Shown in pieces: positions 1-5,376 of a stretch of 5,376 nucleotides of DNA. The translations under genes and the position numbers were made by a program. Below the pieces are notes generated by a model. That model did no database searches and was not told where the DNA came from. It was given only the letters and a program-made list of their open reading frames with translations. Each line of letters begins with the position of its first letter. The stretch's first letter is position 1. Source of the DNA: H111-94 sp034436045 (GTDB lineage Bacteria; Chloroflexota; Ktedonobacteria; Ktedonobacterales; Ktedonobacteraceae); the NCBI GenBank assembly GCA_034436045.1, contig DAOTVZ010000026.1:1-5376 (forward strand), written 5' to 3'.

Positions 1-4
1 ATCA

Positions 5-736
5 TCATGGCAAGCGCGCGCCGCACTGATTACAGAAGCGCTTACCGGGACGGGCAGGAGCGCCGCATTGGTCGCAATAGAGCGTCTCAACCTGCGCCGG
101 AGTGGCTTGTTGTGGCATTGGCGTCGGCGCTTGTTGTGCGACAGATGGGGGCGTAGGCGTCGAGGGATAAGCGGGCGTCGGAGCAGGAGATTCTGCTTGC
201 TGTTGCTGCATAGGCGGCTGAGGAACAGGCGCAGGTTGAGACGTTTGCGGGGCGGGTGTCTGGATAGTCTGAATCGTCTCATGAATGCCTTTGGCGGCCT
301 TGAGTGCGATACCCCCGATGGTGGTGGCAATTTTGATACCTTTAGCAATATCGTCCATGTCTTGTTTGAGACGGTGAGTGGGTGGCAGCACTGTCGAGTC
401 AGAGACCTTCTGGAAGAAATTGGTATCTATCTGCAAGCCTTCTTCGTTCCAGGCGATTTGAGCTTGCATCTGTGCGCCATCATCGAAGGAGAAGATGAGC
501 AGCCTATCCTGGCGCGTGTAAGAACCCTCGCGGCGTGTTTCTGGCGCATTAGATGTTATCGCCTGACCACTCATGAGTGATTGCGCGGCGTTGACGGCCC
601 GGCTACGATTCTGGGTAATCAAGGCAAAACGCCCATTGGGATAGAGGGTCAGGCGATCCACACGCGAGGTAAAGTAGTCTAGCCCAATCCCTGAACGATG
701 CAGGCATTCGTATTGTCCAGTCACAGGCTTTGTCAT
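5..736 (-). CDS. Zinc-ribbon protein with beta-rich N-terminus and Pro/Gln-rich linker
   Basis: This 243-residue protein is complete, ending in TGA at the window edge. Residues 1-110 look beta-rich, with alternating hydrophobic strands and turns (LYPNGRFALI, GSYTRQDRLLIFSFDDG), and I do not recognise the family. Residues 125-158 form a predicted helix rich in Gly, Ala and Ile (IAKGIKIATTIGGIALKAAKG), possibly amphipathic or membrane-associating. Residues 160-215 are a low-complexity Pro/Gln/Ala/Thr linker with a run of four Gln. The C-terminus is a zinc ribbon with cysteines at 221, 224, 235 and 238 (CDQC and CNQC), the short type often found at the ends of bacterial proteins of unknown role. 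There is no N-terminal signal peptide, so it is probably cytoplasmic. A ribosome-binding site, GGAGAGAGG, lies 10 bases before the ATG and supports this start. It follows the XRE-TPR regulator on the same strand. Its function is unknown; a scaffold or sensing role would be inference only. Confidence 0.85.
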   Translation of the reverse strand: MTKPVTGQYECLHRSGIGLDYFTSRVDRLTLYPNGRFALITQNRSRAVNAAQSLMSGQAITSNAPETRREGSYTRQDRLLIFSFDDGAQMQAQIAWNEEGLQIDTNFFQKVSDSTVLPPTHRLKQDMDDIAKGIKIATTIGGIALKAAKGIHETIQTIQTPAPQTSQPAPVPQPPMQQQQAESPAPTPAYPSTPTPPSVAQQAPTPMPQQATPAQVETLYCDQCGAPARPGKRFCNQCGARLP

Positions 737-825
737 ATGCTCTTATCCTCTCTCCGACAAAGAAAGCCGTTTGCGATAGTGTTTCCTGCACTGAATATAC
801 GTATCGTTGCCGTCCGGGTTGCCTA
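737..825. other. Short gap between regulator and zinc-ribbon gene
   Basis: These 89 bases separate two co-directional minus-strand genes. I see no GC-rich stem followed by a T-run and no -35/-10 pair with correct spacing. A TATATT hexamer is present on the minus strand, but there is no -35 partner 16-18 bases upstream of it. The simplest reading is read-through from the regulator gene, but a weak or activator-dependent promoter cannot be excluded. Confidence 0.4.
747..755 (-). promoter_or_regulatory. Ribosome-binding site of the zinc-ribbon gene
   Basis: On the minus strand this reads GGAGAGAGG, ten bases before the ATG at 736. The identical nine-base string precedes the chosen parE start (2644-2652), so it seems to be a preferred form in this genome. 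Confidence 0.6.
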
Positions 826-2208
826 CTATGAAATTTTCGGCAGGCACGTTGTAGTCGTGCTATTCTCATTCTCAATGCTGACCTTTTGCAAGGCCACCAT
901 CTCGGAGAGTTTGCGTGCTTGCGTCAACTCGGCCTGTCCTTCCTCAACCTTCCCACGTCTGATAAGGACGCTGCCCAGGTAGATGTGGGCATAGATGCGC
1001 GCGTCAACATGCTCGGTTGCATCGAGGATAGCGACCGCGCGTCGATAGGCCACTTCGGCCTGTTCTGGTTCGTTGGTGGCCTCCAATAGACGACCGTAGA
1101 CGATCTGAGCGTCGGCTTGCCGACGCGGATTGCTTTGCTCGGCTGCCTCCAAAGCCTGCATGGCATAGGTACGCGCCTGGGTGTAATCGCCCTGTTCGAG
1201 AGCGATACCACAGAGGGTGCAGGCAGCGACGGCGATAATATTCGCCCGTTGCTGGCGTTCGGTGGACGTTTCTGCCGTGCCGTTGTGCCCATGTAGTGGA
1301 GCATGGCGCGGATCGGCCCATATTTCGAGCAACTGGCTCATATCACGTTGCACGCGGTCGGTGTTACCCAATTCGCGCTCGATCTGAGCAATATGACAGC
1401 GCACGAGCGATTCCTGGAGTGGGTCATGAATAGAACGATAGAGAACACGCGCGTTTTCCGCATGTTCAAGGGCCGTCTGTAAGAGTTGTTTGCGACAGGA
1501 GTCATGCTCGCCGGGCTGCTCTTTGAGCCTGTAGGCTTTCACAAAAGCGATGATCGACATCCCCCAATGAGCCTCGGCCACGTAGCCGAAAGGTGTCTCA
1601 TTGTTAATCATGCGTAGCGTGATCTGATACTGTTCTAATGCTTCATCCAGGCCCAGGTGGCGGTAGGATGCCGCCAGATGGAGATGCAGCAGCATTAATT
1701 CATGTCGCTGTTCCGCCGATAACGTTTCCTGCTTGGGAAGTTCGTTAATGGCATAGATGAAATCCTGTATTGCTTGTAAAAACTGCTTTTGCTCATAATA
1801 ACATTGTCCTCGGAGTGCGGCGATGCGCCATCGTTGCAAGGTCGGTATTTGAGCGAAGTGCAACGGCTGTAACAATGAAAGTGCTTTTGCAACGTCTTTA
1901 TTCTTTAAAAGTTGCGTGATCTCGTGTCGCAAATCTTCAAAAGATCGATACTGGCGAGCCTCGACCTCTGATTCGCGATGTTGTTGTGCCAGAGCCTCGA
2001 GGTCTTCAAACGGCAAATTGAGTCGCTCAGCCAGAAAGCGCAGGCTTTCCTGTGAGGGATCGACCCTGTTGCGTTCGATTTGCGAAATCAGGCTTGTGCT
2101 ATAATGCCCGTTTGCGACATCGGCGAGCGAAAGGTGTAACTCCTCCCTGGCTGCCCTGATCCGACCTCCGAGTGTATCTGGTGATACGTGTTTTGATGGA
2201 CGGGGCAT
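826..2208 (-). CDS. XRE-family transcriptional regulator with C-terminal TPR domain
   Basis: This is a 460-residue cytoplasmic DNA-binding protein. Residues 13-70 are an XRE/Cro-type helix-turn-helix: LGGRIRAAREELHLSLADVA is the first part, and STSLISQIERNRVDPS holds the recognition helix and following turn. Residues about 88-440 are helical TPR-like repeats, clearest at about 127-157, 170-203, 324-357 (ALEQGDYTQARTYAMQALEAA), 364-397 and 404-437. A polar tail with four Thr ends the protein. The layout resembles RNPP-type (Rgg/PlcR) regulators, in which the TPR part binds a small peptide, and also the many uncharacterised XRE-TPR proteins of Chloroflexota and Actinobacteria. The ligand and targets are unknown. 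ATG 2208 is the only possible start, because an in-frame TAG lies 12 codons upstream with no ATG, GTG or TTG between. The AGGGAGG ribosome-binding site is unusually far away (13 bases). The gene is transcribed away from parE, so it may control itself and perhaps parE-parC through the shared region. Confidence 0.92.
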   Translation of the reverse strand: MPRPSKHVSPDTLGGRIRAAREELHLSLADVANGHYSTSLISQIERNRVDPSQESLRFLAERLNLPFEDLEALAQQHRESEVEARQYRSFEDLRHEITQLLKNKDVAKALSLLQPLHFAQIPTLQRWRIAALRGQCYYEQKQFLQAIQDFIYAINELPKQETLSAEQRHELMLLHLHLAASYRHLGLDEALEQYQITLRMINNETPFGYVAEAHWGMSIIAFVKAYRLKEQPGEHDSCRKQLLQTALEHAENARVLYRSIHDPLQESLVRCHIAQIERELGNTDRVQRDMSQLLEIWADPRHAPLHGHNGTAETSTERQQRANIIAVAACTLCGIALEQGDYTQARTYAMQALEAAEQSNPRRQADAQIVYGRLLEATNEPEQAEVAYRRAVAILDATEHVDARIYAHIYLGSVLIRRGKVEEGQAELTQARKLSEMVALQKVSIENENSTTTTCLPKIS

Positions 2209-2221
2209 GTCCTTGTGCCAA

Positions 2222-2228
2222 CCTCCCT
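2222..2228 (-). promoter_or_regulatory. Ribosome-binding site of the XRE-TPR gene, long spacing
   Basis: AGGGAGG on the minus strand is a strong match to the 16S rRNA tail but sits 13 bases before the ATG, longer than the usual 5-10. A nearer AAGGA is only one base from the ATG, too close to work. No other start codon is available, so translation may be modest. Confidence 0.45.
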
Positions 2229-2254
2229 GATATTTAAATGCCTAAGTATAAATA

Positions 2255-2283
2255 ATTATAAACGATATGCAAAAAAATTACAA
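2255..2283 (-). promoter_or_regulatory. Promoter of the XRE-TPR regulator gene
   Basis: The minus strand shows TTGTAA (2283-2278), a 17-base spacer, then a perfect TATAAT (2260-2255). This predicts a transcript starting near 2248 with a leader of about 40 bases. The flanks are very AT-rich: about 12 of 60 bases are G or C in 2231-2290. The 8-base palindromes ATAATTAT (2252-2259, over the -10) and ATTTAAAT (2232-2239) could be operator parts, but in such AT-rich DNA they could also be chance. Confidence 0.6.
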
Positions 2284-2572
2284 CATCTGTGTGCAAAGTG
2301 TGAGAGTTTTGGGTCAAACCAATCGAGTACTATATGTTCTATACAAGGATACACTCTTATATACAGAAACGTATCAGAACAGGAAAAAGTTTTACCAGGC
2401 TAATGGAAGAGAAGATGGCGAGAATGTCTATATACTAGAAACAAATGTTCTAATTATGCTCGATTGGCCTGGGTACTGGCCTTTTGTAGCCTGAATGGTT
2501 GAGAAAGAATGTCCTGGCTCGTTGTGCCGCGTTAGAATAGCTGTGATGGGTTGCTCACGCAGGGAGGTTGCA
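2284..2572. other. Intergenic region, no credible gene
   Basis: This stretch between the two divergent promoters has short open frames but none with a ribosome-binding site, known domain or signal peptide. Visible structure is limited to AT-rich DNA, three TATACA/GATACA strings (2340-2365), a weak dyad at 2436-2452, a 4-bp stem GGCC-N8-GGCC followed by TTTT (2466-2485), and AGGGAGG at 2561-2567 without a usable start codon after it. It may serve as a long control region. Confidence 0.5.
2436..2452. promoter_or_regulatory. Candidate operator-like dyad TAGAA-N7-TTCTA
   Basis: TAGAA (2436-2440) and TTCTA (2448-2452) form a 5-bp inverted repeat. It resembles the core of the stronger dyad near parE (TAGAAC-N4-GGTCTA, 2577-2592), though the spacing differs by one base. 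Further half-sites are GTTCTA at 2336-2341 and AGAAC at 2376-2380. The match is short and could be chance. Confidence 0.25.
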
Positions 2573-2596
2573 ATTTTAGAACTTTTGGTCTAAAAT
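2573..2596. promoter_or_regulatory. Candidate operator: ATTTTAGA-N8-TCTAAAAT dyad upstream of parE
   Basis: ATTTTAGA (2573-2580) and TCTAAAAT (2589-2596) are perfect inverted repeats with an 8-base centre, ACTTTTGG. The dyad ends 3 bases before the -35 box of the parE promoter, where a repressor could block polymerase or an activator could contact it. Its centre reads GAAC-TTTT-GGTC, one base from the Gram-positive LexA (SOS) core GAAC-N4-GTTC. Which protein binds is unknown; the XRE-TPR regulator encoded next door is one candidate and LexA another. Confidence 0.45.
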
Positions 2597-2599
2597 ATA

Positions 2600-2628
2600 T
2601 TGACTTTCTTTCGCTGAGACAGTATGCT
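2600..2628 (+). promoter_or_regulatory. Promoter of the parE-parC operon
   Basis: TTGACT (2600-2605), a 17-base spacer, then TATGCT (2623-2628) match the sigma-70-type consensus at 5 of 6 and 4 of 6 positions. Transcription would start near 2634-2636, giving a leader of about 20-25 bases before the ATG pair at 2657/2660. The ATG at 2624 falls within the -10 box and would not be in this transcript. Confidence 0.6.
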
Positions 2629-2643
2629 GTACCAACAAAAGAT

Positions 2644-2652
2644 GGAGAGAGG
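2644..2652 (+). promoter_or_regulatory. Ribosome-binding site that decides the parE start
   Basis: GGAGAGAGG lies 4 bases before the ATG at 2657 and 7 bases before the ATG at 2660. It is identical to the string before the zinc-ribbon gene. The upstream ATG at 2624 has no comparable site before it. Confidence 0.6.
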
Positions 2653-2656
2653 AAAA

Positions 2657-4768
2657 ATGATGGTTCGTTCCCAAAAGGTATTTTCTGGCCAACGGGATGA
2701 GGCGTCTATATTGCCCGGTTTAGAAACGCTGATAGCCCCTGACCTGGATGAAAGAATGTCATCCAGGAAGGAAATAACGAGAACACAACACGAGGAGAAG
2801 GCGGAGAAAACAGTGGGGCGGAGTAAAAAGCAACATGATTATTCAGCCGCAGACATACAGGTACTCGAAGGGATTGCTGCCATTCGGCATCGTCCTGGTA
2901 TGTATATTGGGGGCACCTCGACGACGGGATTGTTACACCTGATCTGGGAGGCGCTGGATAACGCGGTGGACGAGGCGGTGGCAGGCTACGGCAAACATAT
3001 CTGGGTGCAGATTGAGCAGAGTGGCTGGGTCACAGTACGCGATGAAGGGCGTGGCATGCCTTTTGATCCCATGCTCTATCAAGGTGAATATCTCCCGGCG
3101 GCCACGGTGATTCTCACCGTGCCGCATTCCGGCGGCAAGTTTGCTGAAGGTGTATACAAAACGGCGGGAGGTCTGCATGGTGTCGGCGCGACTGTGATCA
3201 ATGCGCTGTCGGAGAAGCTGGAACTCACGATCTGGAAGGATGGGCAGCAATTTACTCAGGTATTTAGTCGGGGAGTTGCGCTACCACATCAGATTGTGCC
3301 TTGTGCGACCAGCATGCATGGGACGCAGGTGCGCTGGCTCTATGATCGCTCGATCTTTGATTCCGATGCCTACTACCCTTTAGAGGCCGTGGAAAGCCGT
3401 TTGAAGGCATCGGCCTATCTCAATCGCGGCGTGGCCTTTCACCTGGAGGCGTGGGATGATGAACGTGGCGCGTCGGTGAGCCACGTCTTTTATTCACGCG
3501 AAGGGTTGCCGGACTATGTGCGTGAATTGAGCGCCAGCGCCGATGGTCCACTGTTCAAACAGGTCGTTGGTATTGCCAAAGAGAAGGATGGCGTGCAGGT
3601 CGAGATCGCGCTCCAGCCTACAGCGGGCTACAAGACGCTGATTTACAGCTATGCTAATGCCGTGCGCACCCGCGATGGAGGCACGCATGAAACTGGTTTT
3701 AAGGCTGCATTGACGAAAGTGGTCAATGATTACGCGCTCAAGTTTGGTATCATCAAGAATCGCGAGAAAGAAGGATTTCGACCGGAGGTAATTCAGCAGG
3801 GGCTACATGCTGTGATTTCGGTCAAGCTAACCAACCCTCAGTTCCAGGGTCAGACCAAAGATCGTTTGAATAATGCGCCTGTCGAGGGTATTGTACGCTC
3901 TGTTGCCGATGAGGGTTTGAAGGACTGGTTTGAGAGCAATACTACTGCCGGTAAGGAGTGGTTAAAGAAGATACAGCAGATGCAGAAAGCGCGCAACGAG
4001 GCCCAGCTTGTGGAAGAACTGGCGCGTGCCGGTAATAAGAAAAATGGCGAACTGATCGATACCAGTCTGTCAAAGAAATTTTTGCGTTGTAATACCAATG
4101 ACGCCTCGCGTGCGGAATTATTCATTGTGGAGGGCGACTCGGCTGGTGGGAGTGCTGGTCAAGGACGTTTCTCGGAGTTTCAGGCTGTTTTGAAATTGAA
4201 GGGCAAGCCGCTCAATGTGGCGAAGGCCGACCTGGGGCGCATCGTGGAAAATGAAGAGATTCGCACCATTATTAACGTGTTGGGAACAGGCACGCGCGAT
4301 CTCTTCGATATTAGCAAACTAAAATTTTCTCGTGTTATTATTGCAACTGATGCGGACGTTGATGGGTTGCATATTCAATGTCTGCTATTAACGTTATTCC
4401 ATCAAGAATTTAGCGATTTAATCGAGCGTGGGCATGTTTATATCGCCTGTCCACCGCTATACTCAGTCAAATACAAGGGAAAGATCACCTGGCTCATCGA
4501 TGATGAGGCGCGCATTCAATTTCTCAACAGTCACCCGGATGCTGAAGGGTTAGAATTCAAGCGTTTCAAGGGCCTGGGTGAGATGAATCCGAAAGAGTTG
4601 CGCGACACGACCTTTGATCCGGCGCGGCGGACGCTCAAGCGCGTCACGATGGATGATGCCGTGCTGGCGGCAAAGCTGGTATCTGAGTTGATGGAAGATA
4701 AAAACGCGGAGATGAGACGCGCGTTTCTGGCGGAACACGCGCGCAAAGTGAAGGAACTGGACGTCTAA
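2657..4768 (+). CDS. parE: Type IIA DNA topoisomerase subunit B, topoisomerase IV (ParE)-like
   Basis: This is the ATPase subunit, which with ParC passes one DNA duplex through another to separate daughter chromosomes and relax supercoils. From start 2657 it has 703 residues. In order: a charged N-terminal extension (1-59); a GHKL ATPase with WEALDN (Glu98, Asn102), DEGRGMP (129-135) and GGLHGVG (171-177); a transducer domain with the QTK loop (Lys401); a Toprim domain with EGDSAGG (Glu492) and DADVDG (Asp565, 567, 569); and a tail motif RFKGLGEMNP (636-645). VRTRDGGTHETG and DGLHIQ fit ParE better than GyrB. The K of the usual GGSAKQGRDR string is Gly here, and DR is FS. The frame stays open upstream to ATG 2624, but that codon lies inside the promoter -10; the alternatives 2657 and 2660 share the ribosome-binding site. 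parC follows after 3 bases. The subunit B assignment is certain; ParE versus GyrB is likely but not proven. Confidence 0.93.
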   Translation: MMVRSQKVFSGQRDEASILPGLETLIAPDLDERMSSRKEITRTQHEEKAEKTVGRSKKQHDYSAADIQVLEGIAAIRHRPGMYIGGTSTTGLLHLIWEALDNAVDEAVAGYGKHIWVQIEQSGWVTVRDEGRGMPFDPMLYQGEYLPAATVILTVPHSGGKFAEGVYKTAGGLHGVGATVINALSEKLELTIWKDGQQFTQVFSRGVALPHQIVPCATSMHGTQVRWLYDRSIFDSDAYYPLEAVESRLKASAYLNRGVAFHLEAWDDERGASVSHVFYSREGLPDYVRELSASADGPLFKQVVGIAKEKDGVQVEIALQPTAGYKTLIYSYANAVRTRDGGTHETGFKAALTKVVNDYALKFGIIKNREKEGFRPEVIQQGLHAVISVKLTNPQFQGQTKDRLNNAPVEGIVRSVADEGLKDWFESNTTAGKEWLKKIQQMQKARNEAQLVEELARAGNKKNGELIDTSLSKKFLRCNTNDASRAELFIVEGDSAGGSAGQGRFSEFQAVLKLKGKPLNVAKADLGRIVENEEIRTIINVLGTGTRDLFDISKLKFSRVIIATDADVDGLHIQCLLLTLFHQEFSDLIERGHVYIACPPLYSVKYKGKITWLIDDEARIQFLNSHPDAEGLEFKRFKGLGEMNPKELRDTTFDPARRTLKRVTMDDAVLAAKLVSELMEDKNAEMRRAFLAEHARKVKELDV

Positions 4769-4771
4769 GCT

Positions 4772-5376
4772 ATGGCCCGTGTAACAGATGCTACGCCAGT
4801 GGTGGGTGCTGGCACTATTCGAGAAGAAGATTTCTCAGTTATTATCTCGCAAGCTTTTGCCACTTATGGACTCTCGGTGGTGACGGATCGCGCACTACCC
4901 GACGCCCGCGATGGCCTGAAGCCGGTGCAGCGCCGCATCCTGGCCGGTATGCGCGAAGCGCGCTATCTTTCAACGCGCCCTACCGTTAAAAGCGCCGAAG
5001 TTGTGGGTCTGATTCTGGGCAATTATCACCCACATGGCGATTCCTCGGTCTATGACGCGGCGGTGCGCATGGCACAGCCGTTTACCATGCGCTATCCGCT
5101 CATCGAGGGTCAGGGCAACATGGGCAGCGAGGATGGCGATGCTCCCGCCGCCTATCGCTATACCGAAATGCGCCTCTCGCCGCTGGCCGAGGCGCTGATG
5201 GCGGACATGGAGTGTGAAACCGTCTCGCTGCATCCCACCTATAAACAAGACCCGAAGGTGGTGGAACCCGATTACTTCCCCGGTCGTATTCCGCCTATTG
5301 TCAACCCATCCAGTGGTATCGCTGTAGGCCTCTCGACCAATATTCCTCCACACAATCTGGCCGAGGTATTGCGCGC
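4772..5376 (+). CDS. parC: Type IIA DNA topoisomerase subunit A, topoisomerase IV (ParC)-like, 5' part
   Basis: This is the DNA-cutting subunit, partial: 201 codons are visible and the frame runs off the right edge. Residues 20-201 are the start of the breakage-reunion domain. DRALPDARDGLKPVQRRIL (39-57) and GNYHPHGDSSVYD (83-95) match Gram-positive ParC closely. The catalytic tyrosine is Tyr130 with preceding Arg129 in AAYRYTEMR (E. coli GyrA Tyr122). Ser91 and Asp95 correspond to E. coli GyrA Ser83 and Asp87, so the usual quinolone-contact residues are present. GRIPPIVNPSSGIAVGLSTNIPP (171-193) has NP where most relatives have NG, and LST for MAT. The ATG lies 3 bases after the parE stop; the only Shine-Dalgarno candidate, AAGGA at 4751-4755, is 16 bases away, so translation is probably coupled to parE. 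The C-terminal domain, where a gyrase box would be, is outside the window. Confidence 0.93.
   Translation, partial: MARVTDATPVVGAGTIREEDFSVIISQAFATYGLSVVTDRALPDARDGLKPVQRRILAGMREARYLSTRPTVKSAEVVGLILGNYHPHGDSSVYDAAVRMAQPFTMRYPLIEGQGNMGSEDGDAPAAYRYTEMRLSPLAEALMADMECETVSLHPTYKQDPKVVEPDYFPGRIPPIVNPSSGIAVGLSTNIPPHNLAEVLR

Noticed and set aside
68..580. 170-codon plus-strand frame rich in Arg and Leu
   Set aside because: It is antisense to the zinc-ribbon gene. Its composition is the mirror of the Pro/Gln-rich linker codons, and it has no domain.
924..1321. Two overlapping minus-strand frames of 126 and 105 codons inside the regulator gene
   Set aside because: They are alternative-frame shadows of the TPR-coding region, rich in Arg and Pro, with no recognisable features.
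2215..2403. Possible signalling-peptide gene for an RNPP-type regulator
   Set aside because: No open frame here has an N-terminal hydrophobic export signal or a ribosome-binding site, so there is no evidence for a paired peptide.
2466..2485. GGCC-N8-GGCC followed by TTTT as a terminator
   Set aside because: The stem is only 4 bp with an 8-base loop, and no gene ends upstream of it on the plus strand.
2267..2494. 75-codon open frame on the plus strand in the intergenic region, with an overlapping 62-codon frame at 2215-2403
   Set aside because: Neither has a ribosome-binding site or a recognisable domain. They overlap the regulator promoter, and their composition is that of AT-rich non-coding DNA.
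2230..2600. Replication origin, suggested by AT-rich DNA near topoisomerase genes
   Set aside because: There is no cluster of DnaA boxes. The best string, TTATATACA at 2358-2366, has two mismatches to TTATCCACA, and no dnaA or dnaN is present.
5027..5056. Quinolone-resistance substitution in ParC
   Set aside because: Ser91 and Asp95 are present at the key positions, which is the usual sensitive-type pattern.
4970..5353. 127-codon minus-strand frame opposite parC
   Set aside because: It lies antisense to a highly conserved catalytic domain and has no family resemblance.

Overview
The window holds four protein genes in two divergent pairs around one AT-rich intergenic region. No RNA genes, CRISPR array, transposase or phage genes are visible. 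The coding DNA is moderately GC-rich. The ParE and ParC proteins have Gram-positive-type signatures, and there is an XRE-TPR regulator and a zinc-ribbon protein with a Pro/Gln linker. Together these suggest a large-genome environmental bacterium, with Chloroflexota of the class Ktedonobacteria as my best guess. That placement comes from general resemblance, not from a search.

Left half, minus strand: an XRE-family helix-turn-helix regulator with a long TPR domain (2208 to 826) is followed 89 bases later by a 243-residue protein (736 to 5). The second protein has a beta-rich N-terminus, a Gly/Ala-rich helix, a Pro/Gln/Ala linker and a C-terminal four-cysteine zinc ribbon. They may form one transcription unit, since no convincing terminator or promoter lies between them.

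Middle, 2209-2656: about 450 bases without a credible gene. It has a leftward promoter (TTGTAA-N17-TATAAT) for the regulator and a rightward promoter (TTGACT-N17-TATGCT) for the topoisomerase genes. A perfect 8-bp dyad, ATTTTAGA-N8-TCTAAAAT, sits just upstream of the rightward -35 box. A related weaker dyad lies about 140 bases further upstream.

Right half, plus strand: both subunits of a type IIA DNA topoisomerase are encoded with only 3 bases between them. Local signatures fit topoisomerase IV (ParE, then ParC) better than gyrase. ParE is complete and has a charged N-terminal extension of about 60 residues and unusual Toprim-domain substitutions. ParC runs off the right edge after 201 codons, so its C-terminal domain, which would settle gyrase versus topoisomerase IV, is not visible. 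The likely ParE start is 2657 or 2660, because the ATG at 2624 lies inside the promoter -10 box.

No clearly new multi-gene system is present. The point most worth following is the shared control region between a TPR-type regulator and a topoisomerase operon.
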